From Pseudovibrio ascidiaceicola (GTDB lineage: Bacteria; Pseudomonadota; Alphaproteobacteria; Rhizobiales; Stappiaceae), in contig NZ_FOSK01000010.1 of assembly GCF_900114245.1 (NCBI RefSeq), positions 168,264 to 232,263 on the forward strand: 64,000 bases of DNA, written 5' to 3'. Made by a program: the position numbers and the translations under genes. Within the stretch, counting starts at the first letter, position 1. Each line of letters opens with the position of its first letter. The notes below the pieces were generated by a model. The model ran no database searches and was not told the origin of the DNA. It saw nothing but the letters and a program-made list of their open reading frames with translations. This document shows, one piece after another, positions 1 through 7,349 of the stretch.

Positions 1-938
1 TAGTCGTGATTGGAGAACAGCGCGATGTTAAAAACTGTGTGCCCGACATTGAGCTGTTTATACCGGTTGGATACGTTACCGGCCTGTATCAACTCGAACA
101 GCGTATCTCCCAGCATTTCAGTGTGAATGCCAAGGTCAGACTTTGTTTTCAGACGCTTGCCAACTTCATTTGGGACGCCGCCAATGCCCAGTTGAATGCA
201 GGCGTGGTCTGGCACCAGCTCAGCCACAAACTCTGCGATCTTATGATCTTCAGGACTTGGCACTTTTTTCGGCAAGACCATAAGGTCACTGTTGTGCTCA
301 ATGAGGGCTGAGACCTGAGAGATGTGTACCAGCCCAGACCCAAAAGTGCGCGGCATATGTTGATTGGCTTCAATGATGATCTGACCGGCTTCAAATGCGA
401 GGGGGATAGACATGCTGCCATCCACGCCAAAGCTGAAATAGCCGTGCTCGTCCATGGGAGAGACCTGAAACAGGTGTACATTGGGCTTGCCATGGCGGGC
501 GAAAACACCTCTTGCATACAGACTAAAATGCTCTGGCAAATAGTGCGGAATGATCAGATCCGGATGGCTCTGCCTCAACTCCTTAGCGCGATCCGCAAGA
601 TGACGAAAACTTCCGCCTAAGAAAGGGCAGAGCAGTTTGATTTGCTTGAGCACATCGACATTTGAAAACTGATCGACAATCTCTTTACGTGAGCGGAGCA
701 GGTAAACATCTGGTGTGTCACGGAAGTATCCGGCAGCAGCGGCTTCGCAGAAGGCACGCGTAAGGCGAGGAGGGGTTCCGCAATAACACCCGAAGGTGAT
801 CAGCTTTGTATCTCTTGCAAGCGTTTTGATGGCCTCATCAGCGCTCGTTAGTTTCTGCTTATACAGCTGATCGTAGTTTTCTGCAGGCATGCGATTTCCG
901 GAGTTCATCGACAAAGGGGTAAGGTTGACCCTATCCAT
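1..938 (-). CDS. Acetyl-CoA hydrolase/transferase family protein (4-hydroxybutyrate CoA-transferase-like), 3' end off the window
   Basis: Reading the minus strand from the ATG at 938 gives about 312 uninterrupted residues to the left edge, so the C-terminal part is missing. Visible family features are the N-terminal MPAENYDQLYKQKLTSADEA region, HGYFSFG at about residue 175, and the LGIGGVPNEVGKRL and LGIHTEMLGDTLFELI segments characteristic of acetyl-CoA hydrolase/CoA-transferases. The family moves CoA between acyl-CoA and a carboxylate, or hydrolyses it, through a glutamyl-CoA intermediate. That glutamate region is not yet covered. It is divergent from the CitE-like lyase at 1011 with only 72 bp between them, so the two may share a promoter region and an acyl-CoA pathway. 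The exact substrate cannot be read from the sequence. Confidence 0.85.
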   Translation of the reverse strand, partial: MDRVNLTPLSMNSGNRMPAENYDQLYKQKLTSADEAIKTLARDTKLITFGCYCGTPPRLTRAFCEAAAAGYFRDTPDVYLLRSRKEIVDQFSNVDVLKQIKLLCPFLGGSFRHLADRAKELRQSHPDLIIPHYLPEHFSLYARGVFARHGKPNVHLFQVSPMDEHGYFSFGVDGSMSIPLAFEAGQIIIEANQHMPRTFGSGLVHISQVSALIEHNSDLMVLPKKVPSPEDHKIAEFVAELVPDHACIQLGIGGVPNEVGKRLKTKSDLGIHTEMLGDTLFELIQAGNVSNRYKQLNVGHTVFNIALFSNHD

Positions 939-1010
939 TTTCAGGAAATTAATTGTTACTGATCTACATTCTGCCTGAGCGGCATCAATGGATTAAGTTG
1001 GAGTTCCGGT

Positions 1011-1856
1011 GTGAAGAGCCTGTTATTCTTACCTGCAGATAAAGCACATCTTTTCCCGAAGGCGACGGCATCGGGAGCAGGGTGTGTGGTGCTTGATCTT
1101 GAAGACGGTGTTTGTGAAAAGCAAAAGTCTGCAGCGCGTGATTTGTTGCGTGGTCTGCAAGATGAGTTGCGTGAACATGAGACTTGTGAAATTGGTGTTC
1201 GCATCTCATCTTTGAGCACGCCAAGCGGGTTGGAGGATGTGCTGTGTCTGTTGGAACTGGCGCATTTGCCAGACTGGATTTTTCTACCCAAATGTGAGAG
1301 CCCGCGAGACCTGGAGCAACTGGATCATCTCCTTCGCGCACATCCTGGCAAAGAGATGGTACGGATTTGCGCATTGTTGGAAACGCCAGCCGGACTGTCC
1401 AATGCTGAAGCGATTGCCTCAACCCATGCACCGCTTCATGCACTGGCTTTTGGGTATGCGGACTATACGGCAGAGACGGGCGGTACTATGGGCTGGAACA
1501 GTCTTGTATGGCCACGTGGACAGCTGCTGAATGCAGCCGTGCAGAACCATCTTTGGGCCATTGATGGTGTGTTTCTGGATTTCAATGATCCTGAAGGACT
1601 TGAGGATGAAGCCCGCAATGCGCGAGATATGGGATATAACGGCAAGTTTGCCATTCATCCTTCTCAAGTCAGCGTTGTCAATTCGTGCTTTGAACCCAGT
1701 GATGAGGAAGTTCAGTGGGCCTTGAATGTGCTTGAAAAGCAAAAGGATACGGCAGGACAAGGCGCTTTTGTTGTTGATGGCAAGATGGTCGATGCTCCTG
1801 TGATCCTACGCGCGAGACGTTTGCTTGGTCTGAGTGATGGTGATGATCATCCGTAA
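1011..1856 (+). CDS. HpcH/HpaI aldolase / CitE-like CoA ester lyase
   Basis: 281 residues starting with GTG at 1011, preceded by GGAG at about 1000. The N-terminus KSLLFLPADK and the VVLDLEDGV strand are the CitE/malyl-CoA lyase TIM-barrel signature, with the metal-binding and substrate residues further on in FGYADYTAETGG and KFAIHPSQV. These enzymes cleave or form beta-hydroxyacyl-CoA esters (citramalyl-CoA, malyl-CoA, citryl-CoA). The length is close to stand-alone CitE-like proteins. No citrate lyase alpha or gamma subunits are nearby, so this is not a citrate lyase operon. The divergent CoA-transferase fits a role in a short organic-acid CoA pathway. Substrate is unresolved. Confidence 0.85.
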   Translation: MKSLLFLPADKAHLFPKATASGAGCVVLDLEDGVCEKQKSAARDLLRGLQDELREHETCEIGVRISSLSTPSGLEDVLCLLELAHLPDWIFLPKCESPRDLEQLDHLLRAHPGKEMVRICALLETPAGLSNAEAIASTHAPLHALAFGYADYTAETGGTMGWNSLVWPRGQLLNAAVQNHLWAIDGVFLDFNDPEGLEDEARNARDMGYNGKFAIHPSQVSVVNSCFEPSDEEVQWALNVLEKQKDTAGQGAFVVDGKMVDAPVILRARRLLGLSDGDDHP

Positions 1857-2363
1857 GTATTTATATAATTGAATACTTATATGGTTTATGCTATAATGTG
1901 ATAATGATAAGTAATTCCATAATCTACCTTATGCATAAGTTTGATTTTTACTTGTTATTACTGTGTGAGATCAATCATTCTGTGCAGTGTAAGGAGTAGG
2001 GGGGAGTGGCAGGTCTTCGCTAGACTCACGAGAGTGAAATGATCTCAGGTGAATGTGCTGAAATGCTACGTAGTAAGCCTAAGTTGATGAATATGTTTCA
2101 CTTTGCGGAAATGTATGTCCTTGAATACACCTGATTTTAGTCTTCGGGTTTTGTATTAAAGAACAAGCCTTTTTAACTTTGAATGACTGGTGAGTAACGC
2201 TGTTAACCGCGCTGGCATCCTTGAAATATCATCTCTTTTATACTTAGCAGGAGGTTTGTTAGGCTCGGGTTGAATGCTGGTGCTGCATACCTGCATTTGC
2301 AAAATTTAGCTTTCCCTGTATGCATCTGGGCCACTACGGCCCGAACAGGTCAAGGAGCCCGTC
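1857..2363. other. Intergenic region upstream of the alcohol dehydrogenase
   Basis: 507 bp with no credible gene on either strand. The left third is AT-rich and holds the 20-bp element described at 1915–1934. A short dyad (GGGCC, 5-nt loop, GGCCC) lies at about 2329–2343, just before the ribosome-binding site of the downstream gene. The region must hold the adhP promoter, but I could not pick -35/-10 boxes with confidence. Confidence 0.5.
1915..1934 (+). repeat. 20-bp inverted repeat, copy 1
   Basis: TTCCATAATCTACCTTATGC occurs here and, as an exact reverse complement, at 5049–5068. It lies 59 bp after the stop of the CitE-like gene. Similarity stops at the edges of the 20 bases. The two copies face each other and enclose the adhP–marR–SDR block. 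Confidence 0.8.
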
Positions 2364-3380
2364 ATGTCTATGATGAGAGCGGCCGTTGTGCGCGAGTTTG
2401 GTGCACCGTTGGACGTGTGTGAAGTTGAAAAGCCTACAGTAAATGATGACAGTGTTCTGGTGAAAATTGAGGCCACTGGCGTGTGTCACACTGACCTTCA
2501 CGCTGTTGAAGGTGACTGGCCAGTCAAGCCGACGCCAGCCTTTATTCCGGGCCATGAAGGCGTGGGAATTGTGGTTGAGAAAGGCCGGAATGTCACTTCG
2601 GTGAAAGAGGGGGATCGTGTTGGAATTCCCTGGCTTCACACCGCTTGCCGCTGCTGTCGTCACTGTGTTGATGGCTGGGAAACTTTATGTGAAAGCCAGC
2701 AAAACACTGGTTACAGCGTCAATGGCAGCTTTGCAGAATACGCTTTGGCAGACCCGAATTTTGTCGCTCATTTGCCGAAAGAACTTGAATTTGCACCAGC
2801 AGCACCAATCCTGTGCGCGGGCGTGACTGTATATAAGGGACTGAAGGAAACTGAGACAAAACCGGGGCAAACGGTTGTGATTTCCGGTATTGGCGGTTTG
2901 GGGCATCTGGCTGTTCAATACGCCAAGGCCATGGGCTTACATGTGATTGCGGTTGATATTGCAGAGGACAAACTGGAGCTTGCAAAATCACTTGGCGCGG
3001 ATATGACGCTCAATGCATTCAAGTGCGATCCAGTGGCTGAAGTGCAAGCTGGCGGCGGTGCTGAGGGCGTGTTGGTCACGGCAGTGGCTGGCAAGAGCTT
3101 CCAGCAAGGTGTTGGTATGTTGGCACGCGGCGGCACTATGAGCCTTGTTGGTTTGCCTCCTGAGGATTTCCCACTCAACATCTTTGATATGGTGCTCAAC
3201 CGCAAAACCTTACGCGGTTCCATTGTGGGCACGCGAAATGATCTGCGAGAGTCCTTGGAGTTTGCTGGTGAAGGCCAGGTCGCTGCGCATTACACCACAG
3301 AGCCGCTCGATAATGTGAATGACATCTTTGACCGTATGCGCAATGGCAAGATTGAAGGCCGGATCGTGATGGACTTTTAG
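2364..3380 (+). CDS. adhP: Zinc-dependent alcohol dehydrogenase (AdhP type)
   Basis: 338 residues, ATG at 2364 with an AAGGAG ribosome-binding site 7 nt upstream. Medium-chain dehydrogenase fold: catalytic zinc ligands C41 (GVCHTDLH) and H64-E65 (PGHEGVG), structural zinc cysteines C95, C98, C101 and C109, and the NAD-binding ISGIGGLGHLAVQYAK loop at about residue 170. The length and motifs match bacterial AdhP/AdhA, which interconvert primary alcohols and aldehydes with NAD. It precedes a convergent MarR gene, and a strong hairpin separates the two stops. Whether it belongs to the regulon of that MarR protein is unknown. Confidence 0.92.
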   Translation: MSMMRAAVVREFGAPLDVCEVEKPTVNDDSVLVKIEATGVCHTDLHAVEGDWPVKPTPAFIPGHEGVGIVVEKGRNVTSVKEGDRVGIPWLHTACRCCRHCVDGWETLCESQQNTGYSVNGSFAEYALADPNFVAHLPKELEFAPAAPILCAGVTVYKGLKETETKPGQTVVISGIGGLGHLAVQYAKAMGLHVIAVDIAEDKLELAKSLGADMTLNAFKCDPVAEVQAGGGAEGVLVTAVAGKSFQQGVGMLARGGTMSLVGLPPEDFPLNIFDMVLNRKTLRGSIVGTRNDLRESLEFAGEGQVAAHYTTEPLDNVNDIFDRMRNGKIEGRIVMDF

Positions 3381-3400
3381 AGCCTGAAAATGCTTTGGTT

Positions 3401-3427
3401 CCGCAGACTGTGCATAGGAGTCTGCGG
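3401..3427. terminator. Hairpin between convergent adhP and marR
   Basis: CCGCAGACT (3401–3409) pairs perfectly with AGTCTGCGG (3419–3427) across a 9-nt loop. It sits between two convergent stop codons (3380 and 3464). There is no long T-run on either side, so it is a weak or bidirectional terminator candidate. Confidence 0.5.
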
Positions 3428-3463
3428 CATTTGTGTATTTGGGTGGTGGTGCATTCAATGAGT

Positions 3464-3928
3464 TCAAGCCTCGTCAATATGCTCATCAAGTTTCTTGAGT
3501 AAACGTGTCATCTCGGCGCATTCGTCCTCAGAATACACTTTGGTCAGAAGCGGATAGGCGACATTTGCCATGGCGTTAAGAGCGGTCGTGAGCTTGCTTT
3601 CACCTTCCTGCGTAATGTTGATCAGGATAACCCGTTTATCCGTTTCTGATCTATGACGCGTGACGAGGCCCTGTTTCTCCAGTCGGCCAATGATCTTCGT
3701 TGCGCCACCTTCGGTGAACATCAGGGCACTGGAAATATCACTCATTCGCACTTCACCTCCTGACTGCTGGACGCGTCCAAGAAGCTCTTTTTCTGACAAG
3801 GTCAGATCACATGCCTCTGTCACTGCCGCTTGTAGCTTCTGCCTAAGGCGAGCGGCTTGCAGTAACAGCAGATGCGCTGTCTGAATGGTTGCCTTTTGGG
3901 ACTCTGGGGCGAAATTAAACTGAGTCAT
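3464..3928 (-). CDS. MarR-family transcriptional regulator
   Basis: 154 residues from the ATG at 3928; an in-frame GTG three bases further upstream is possible. The central winged helix is clear: a recognition-helix region around MSDISSALMFTEGGATKIIG, followed by the wing HRSETDKRVILINITQEGE with the usual D-x-R motif, and helical dimerization ends. MarR proteins normally repress and are released by small aromatic or electrophilic ligands. It is divergent from the SDR gene at 4029, and the 100-bp gap holds a 35-bp palindrome, so self-control and control of the SDR are likely. Confidence 0.9.
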   Translation of the reverse strand: MTQFNFAPESQKATIQTAHLLLLQAARLRQKLQAAVTEACDLTLSEKELLGRVQQSGGEVRMSDISSALMFTEGGATKIIGRLEKQGLVTRHRSETDKRVILINITQEGESKLTTALNAMANVAYPLLTKVYSEDECAEMTRLLKKLDEHIDEA

Positions 3929-3951
3929 CACATATCCGAGGTGTTACAAAC

Positions 3952-3986
3952 AATACTTGACTGGATTAGTAATCTAGTCAAGTATT
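3952..3986. promoter_or_regulatory. Probable MarR operator in the divergent marR–SDR promoter region
   Basis: A 35-bp dyad centred on G3969. The outer arms AATACTTGACT (3952–3962) and AGTCAAGTATT (3976–3986) are perfect, and the inner GGATTA/TAATCT positions match at 5 of 6. It lies 24 bp upstream of the marR ATG and 42 bp upstream of the SDR GTG, the usual place for autorepression by a MarR dimer. The assignment to this MarR is inference. Confidence 0.7.
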
Positions 3987-4028
3987 ATGGTCGATCGATC
4001 TTGACCGACTGTAAACAAGGATAAAAAA

Positions 4029-4931
4029 GTGTCCATAGGCCTCACCCCATCTAAACCTCCAAAATCCAGTATTTTGCGCCTTTTACGGTGTATGTTTCGT
4101 CAGGGGGCGAGAACCCGTATTTGTCCTCCCGGACCACGACTTGACGGAAAAACTGTTCTGATAACAGGCGGATCAGCGGGTGTGGGCGAGTATGTTTCCC
4201 GAGGATTGATTGCGCGGGGGGCCAAGGTTGTGTCTCTGTCCCGCGGCATTTCTCAGGGTAAGGGAGGGATTGCTGATCTCCGGCAAGTTAAATGCGATCT
4301 ATCTTGCTTGCAGTCTGTGGCGGATGCGGTTGGCAAAGTGGGTGATCAGAAAATTGATATATTGATCTGTAACTCAGGTGTTTTGCTGCACGACCATGAA
4401 ATGGCTTCTGACGAGGTTGAAATGACCTTTGCTGTCAATGTTTTAGGCCATCATCTGTTGTATCGACTCTTGATAGAGCAAGGCAAATTTGCGGAGGATG
4501 CACGCATTGTGATGACATCGGGAGATGCCTATGTCATGGCTCAAACCTGTGATGTGAATCCGTTGAACTACTCAAGCAACCGGGTTTATGGCGGGAGCAA
4601 ACTGGGCAATTTGTGGCAGATGCGGGAGCTCGCGATACGCTATCCGGCTCTCAAGAGCTATGCTATTCACCCCGGGGTTATTTTGAGCGGTTTTGGTGGG
4701 TTTGCTGAGCAAGGCGGGCTTAGAAGCTGGTTGGCCAAAAGACTGCTGATATCGGAAGAACTCGGGGCACAAGCTGCGCTTATTGCGGCGACGCAAGATG
4801 TTCCTAGCGGAACCTATTGGCACAACGTCTGGGGAGTTATGGATTTGCCTGAAGATGATGCTGGTATGGATCGGCAGAAATCGGGGGCTCTTTGGGATCA
4901 GCTCGAATTGCTTTCTGCGGCTTACCTTTGA
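4029..4931 (+). CDS. Short-chain dehydrogenase/reductase family protein
   Basis: 300 residues, GTG start with AAGG at 4017–4020. About 40 N-terminal basic residues precede the Rossmann motif TGGSAGVG (about residues 46–53), followed by CNSG at about 117 and the YGGSK catalytic Tyr-x3-Lys pair near 189–193. The N-terminal extension and C-terminal layout resemble the retinol-dehydrogenase/WWOX-like branch of SDRs rather than FabG. It shares its promoter region with the divergent MarR gene and is probably its target. The substrate, probably a lipophilic alcohol or carbonyl, is unknown. Confidence 0.82.
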   Translation: MSIGLTPSKPPKSSILRLLRCMFRQGARTRICPPGPRLDGKTVLITGGSAGVGEYVSRGLIARGAKVVSLSRGISQGKGGIADLRQVKCDLSCLQSVADAVGKVGDQKIDILICNSGVLLHDHEMASDEVEMTFAVNVLGHHLLYRLLIEQGKFAEDARIVMTSGDAYVMAQTCDVNPLNYSSNRVYGGSKLGNLWQMRELAIRYPALKSYAIHPGVILSGFGGFAEQGGLRSWLAKRLLISEELGAQAALIAATQDVPSGTYWHNVWGVMDLPEDDAGMDRQKSGALWDQLELLSAAYL

Positions 4932-5048
4932 GCTTTGATCGTTTGAAAGATGTACCAGGATTATGACAATATCGCAGATGTTGAAATCGCACATTTTGGA
5001 GGCGTGAAGCTACCTTTGTCCTTCGTACGGGCCGTATATGCCAAATAC

Positions 5049-5068
5049 GCATAAGGTAGATTATGGAA
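5049..5068 (-). repeat. 20-bp inverted repeat, copy 2
   Basis: Exact reverse complement of 1915–1934. It lies just beyond the wecB stop codon (5095), in the 163-bp gap between the SDR and wecB stops. See the finding on the flanked 3.1-kb block. Confidence 0.8.
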
Positions 5069-5094
5069 CTAAAACGTAAAAGGTCAGTTTGAGC

Positions 5095-6240
5095 TTAGTG
5101 TGTTGAGTTTATGTGGGTTTCGACAGCGGTTGCAATGCGTTGTGATGCGTGGCCGTCACCGAACGGATTTTTGCGATCGATCTTTGTGTGTTTGCCTTTC
5201 AGGATGTGCGCGGCTTCATCCGTGATGGTTTGCTCACATGTGCCAACGAGTTTTGCAAGTCCGCTTTCCAGTGCCTCGGGCCGCTCTGTGGTCTTACGCA
5301 GGATCAGTAGCGGTGTTCCAAACTCCGGTGCTTCTTCCTGAATGCCACCGCTGTCTGTGAGGATCAGGTCTGCGTCACGTTCCAATGCGATGAGCGCTTC
5401 ATATGACAGCGGCGTGACCAGATGTACACGTGGCACATTTTTGAGCACGGACTCGACCATGTCTTTGACAACCGGATTTGGATGGACCGGCAATACGACC
5501 TGCAGATCCTCATGGGCTTTTGTGATGTGTTTTATGGCCTGACAAATGTGGCGCATGGGATCGCCCCAGTTTTCACGTCGGTGTGTGGTTACCAGCGCCA
5601 AACGTTTTTGCGGCCCCAGAACGTTCCTGAGTTCATCCAGCTCACGGGCTGGTTTGATCTTGCGTGACAGATGGCGCACGGCATCGACTACCGTGTTTCC
5701 CGTAGTGAGTATTTTCTCGTCACTTAAGCCTTCGCGCAGCAAGTTGTCTCTGGCGATGGATGTTGGTGCGAACAGTTTATGACACAGTTGGTCTGCCAGC
5801 CTGCGATTGGCTTCTTCTGGGAATGGATCACTCAGTTCGCCGCTGCGCAAGCCGGCTTCCACATGGCCAACGGGCACTGCGCTGTAAAAACTTGCCAGTG
5901 CGCCAGCGAACCCTGTTGTGGTGTCGCCATGAACCAGCGTGTATTTGGGATGGTGCACGGCCATATAGGCATTGATGCCTTTGAGTAGTTCTCCTGCCTG
6001 ATCAGCCAGTTTGTGGCTTGTACTCGAAATGTCGAGCCAATTGATCTGGTGAATGTCGAAGGATTCAAGTGCGTTAGATGCGATTTCGCGGTGCTGGCCT
6101 GTCATCAGTACATGGGCGTGCAGCCCTGGACAGTTTGCGATTGCAGAGATGACCGGCGCCATTTTGATGGCTTCGGGACGAGTGCCGATGATGCACAGCA
6201 CTTTGTCCGGGCCTGCTCCGATGATCTCTGGTTCTTTCAT
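5095..6240 (-). CDS. wecB: UDP-N-acetylglucosamine 2-epimerase (non-hydrolysing)
   Basis: 381 residues, close to the usual 375. Motifs in order: GTRPEAIKMAPVI near the N-terminus (UDP-GlcNAc site), GDTTTGFAGALASFY, GHVEAGLRSG, FPEEANRRLADQL, TTHRRENWG and TDSGGIQEEAPEFGTP, all hallmarks of the GT-B-fold non-hydrolysing epimerase. It makes UDP-ManNAc in the cytoplasm. It is the last gene of a minus-strand operon, 23 bp after the DUF4434-like gene. In E. coli, WecB is needed for the NfrA/NfrB-dependent glycan, so an epimerase next to NfrA/NfrB homologues suggests a ManNAc-containing exported polymer here. That product is inference. Confidence 0.93.
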   Translation of the reverse strand: MKEPEIIGAGPDKVLCIIGTRPEAIKMAPVISAIANCPGLHAHVLMTGQHREIASNALESFDIHQINWLDISSTSHKLADQAGELLKGINAYMAVHHPKYTLVHGDTTTGFAGALASFYSAVPVGHVEAGLRSGELSDPFPEEANRRLADQLCHKLFAPTSIARDNLLREGLSDEKILTTGNTVVDAVRHLSRKIKPARELDELRNVLGPQKRLALVTTHRRENWGDPMRHICQAIKHITKAHEDLQVVLPVHPNPVVKDMVESVLKNVPRVHLVTPLSYEALIALERDADLILTDSGGIQEEAPEFGTPLLILRKTTERPEALESGLAKLVGTCEQTITDEAAHILKGKHTKIDRKNPFGDGHASQRIATAVETHINSTH

Positions 6241-6263
6241 CTTATGCGCTACGGTCCTTGTGA

Positions 6264-7349
6264 TTATTCGGCAGCTTCTGCATTCGCCAATGTGCTTGCA
6301 CCGCAGACATGAGCGTTCTGTGTAAGGAACTCTTTGATCTCGCGACTGTGTTTGTTGTCGAACTTCAGGATGTGACTGGATAATGAGAACAAGGCCAAAG
6401 GCTGTGTGGGCGAAAAACTTGCGTTCTTCAAACGGCTTTTCATTGTGCCGAGCGTGGTTGGGATTGTGCTGAAATCTGGTGTTCTCGGGTCAATCTCGAA
6501 GATTTCCACCACCGGGATAACCGTATGATCTTGCGTGCTAAAGGCTGCGCTGATGGCGCGTTGCAAGTTGCGGCTGGAATAAGGTTCCATAAGCTTGGCC
6601 CCTAATCCATCCTGCAGCAGCAGAATGTCCATGGACGACTTTGCCATGAGCTTGTTCCAATGAGCGGCCAGCTTTCGCGGAATGGTTTTCAAATCAGTGT
6701 ATCCAGAGATGGCAACAGGCCCCGGGAGGATGCGGTTCAAGATTGCGCGGGTTTGTTTTGTGTACCCGGTGACGAGCTTTCTGAGCTTGCTATCCAACAG
6801 CAGATTGCCGTCAATTTCATCTGGTATATACCAGCCCGCAAATACCTCAGTGGGATGTGCGGTGTAGCTGATCTGAGCCTTTATGGCCGCGGCGAGCTTT
6901 TCGGTCTCTGCTAAGCGATTGTCCAGATAGGTCTGGCCATCCTTTTGCAGCTTCTCCATGAAGGATGGATCATATCTGAGGCCGAACCAGAGTTTGGCTC
7001 CAGCTTCATCCGCGCCCATGATTGCGGCTTCGAGCCACATAGGCAGCTTGATTTCGTCCTGAAGATCGCTTCCCCAAACAGTCCACTGGAGGATGGCTTC
7101 GTTTATGCCAAGTCGTTGATGTGAAAGGAGTTCGCTGCGCCATAATCTAGGGTTAGGAAAATATTCATCGCCCCAAGGCTGTATGAAGCTCATATGTATA
7201 GGAATACATTCCTTAGTGCCGGAATCCTGCCGCGCATAGGCTTTTAAGATCAACATGAATGTGATGAGAGCGAGGCAAAACACTCCAAAAAAGAAGCGTT
7301 TAAAAGTTTGCTTGAAGCCCAAGAAGCACTCGGCTGGTCTCACTGTCAT
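6264..7349 (-). CDS. Secreted or membrane-anchored DUF4434-like putative glycoside hydrolase
   Basis: 361 residues as drawn. An N-terminal hydrophobic segment RFFFGVFCLALITFMLILKA acts as signal or anchor, with a basic stretch before it. The mature part starts PIHMSFIQPWGDEYF and continues with WTVWG, AGWYIPDEID, VAISGYTD and ILLLQDGLG, a pattern of a TIM-barrel, DUF4434-type family; the acidic residues in AGWYIPDEID and LLLQDG sit where catalytic acids would be expected. The start overlaps the upstream NfrA-like gene by 50 bp; an in-frame TTG near 7322 would shorten that overlap and keep the hydrophobic segment. Probably trims or releases the polymer made by the same operon. Family assignment is from memory of motifs. 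Confidence 0.7.
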   Translation of the reverse strand: MTVRPAECFLGFKQTFKRFFFGVFCLALITFMLILKAYARQDSGTKECIPIHMSFIQPWGDEYFPNPRLWRSELLSHQRLGINEAILQWTVWGSDLQDEIKLPMWLEAAIMGADEAGAKLWFGLRYDPSFMEKLQKDGQTYLDNRLAETEKLAAAIKAQISYTAHPTEVFAGWYIPDEIDGNLLLDSKLRKLVTGYTKQTRAILNRILPGPVAISGYTDLKTIPRKLAAHWNKLMAKSSMDILLLQDGLGAKLMEPYSSRNLQRAISAAFSTQDHTVIPVVEIFEIDPRTPDFSTIPTTLGTMKSRLKNASFSPTQPLALFSLSSHILKFDNKHSREIKEFLTQNAHVCGASTLANAEAAE

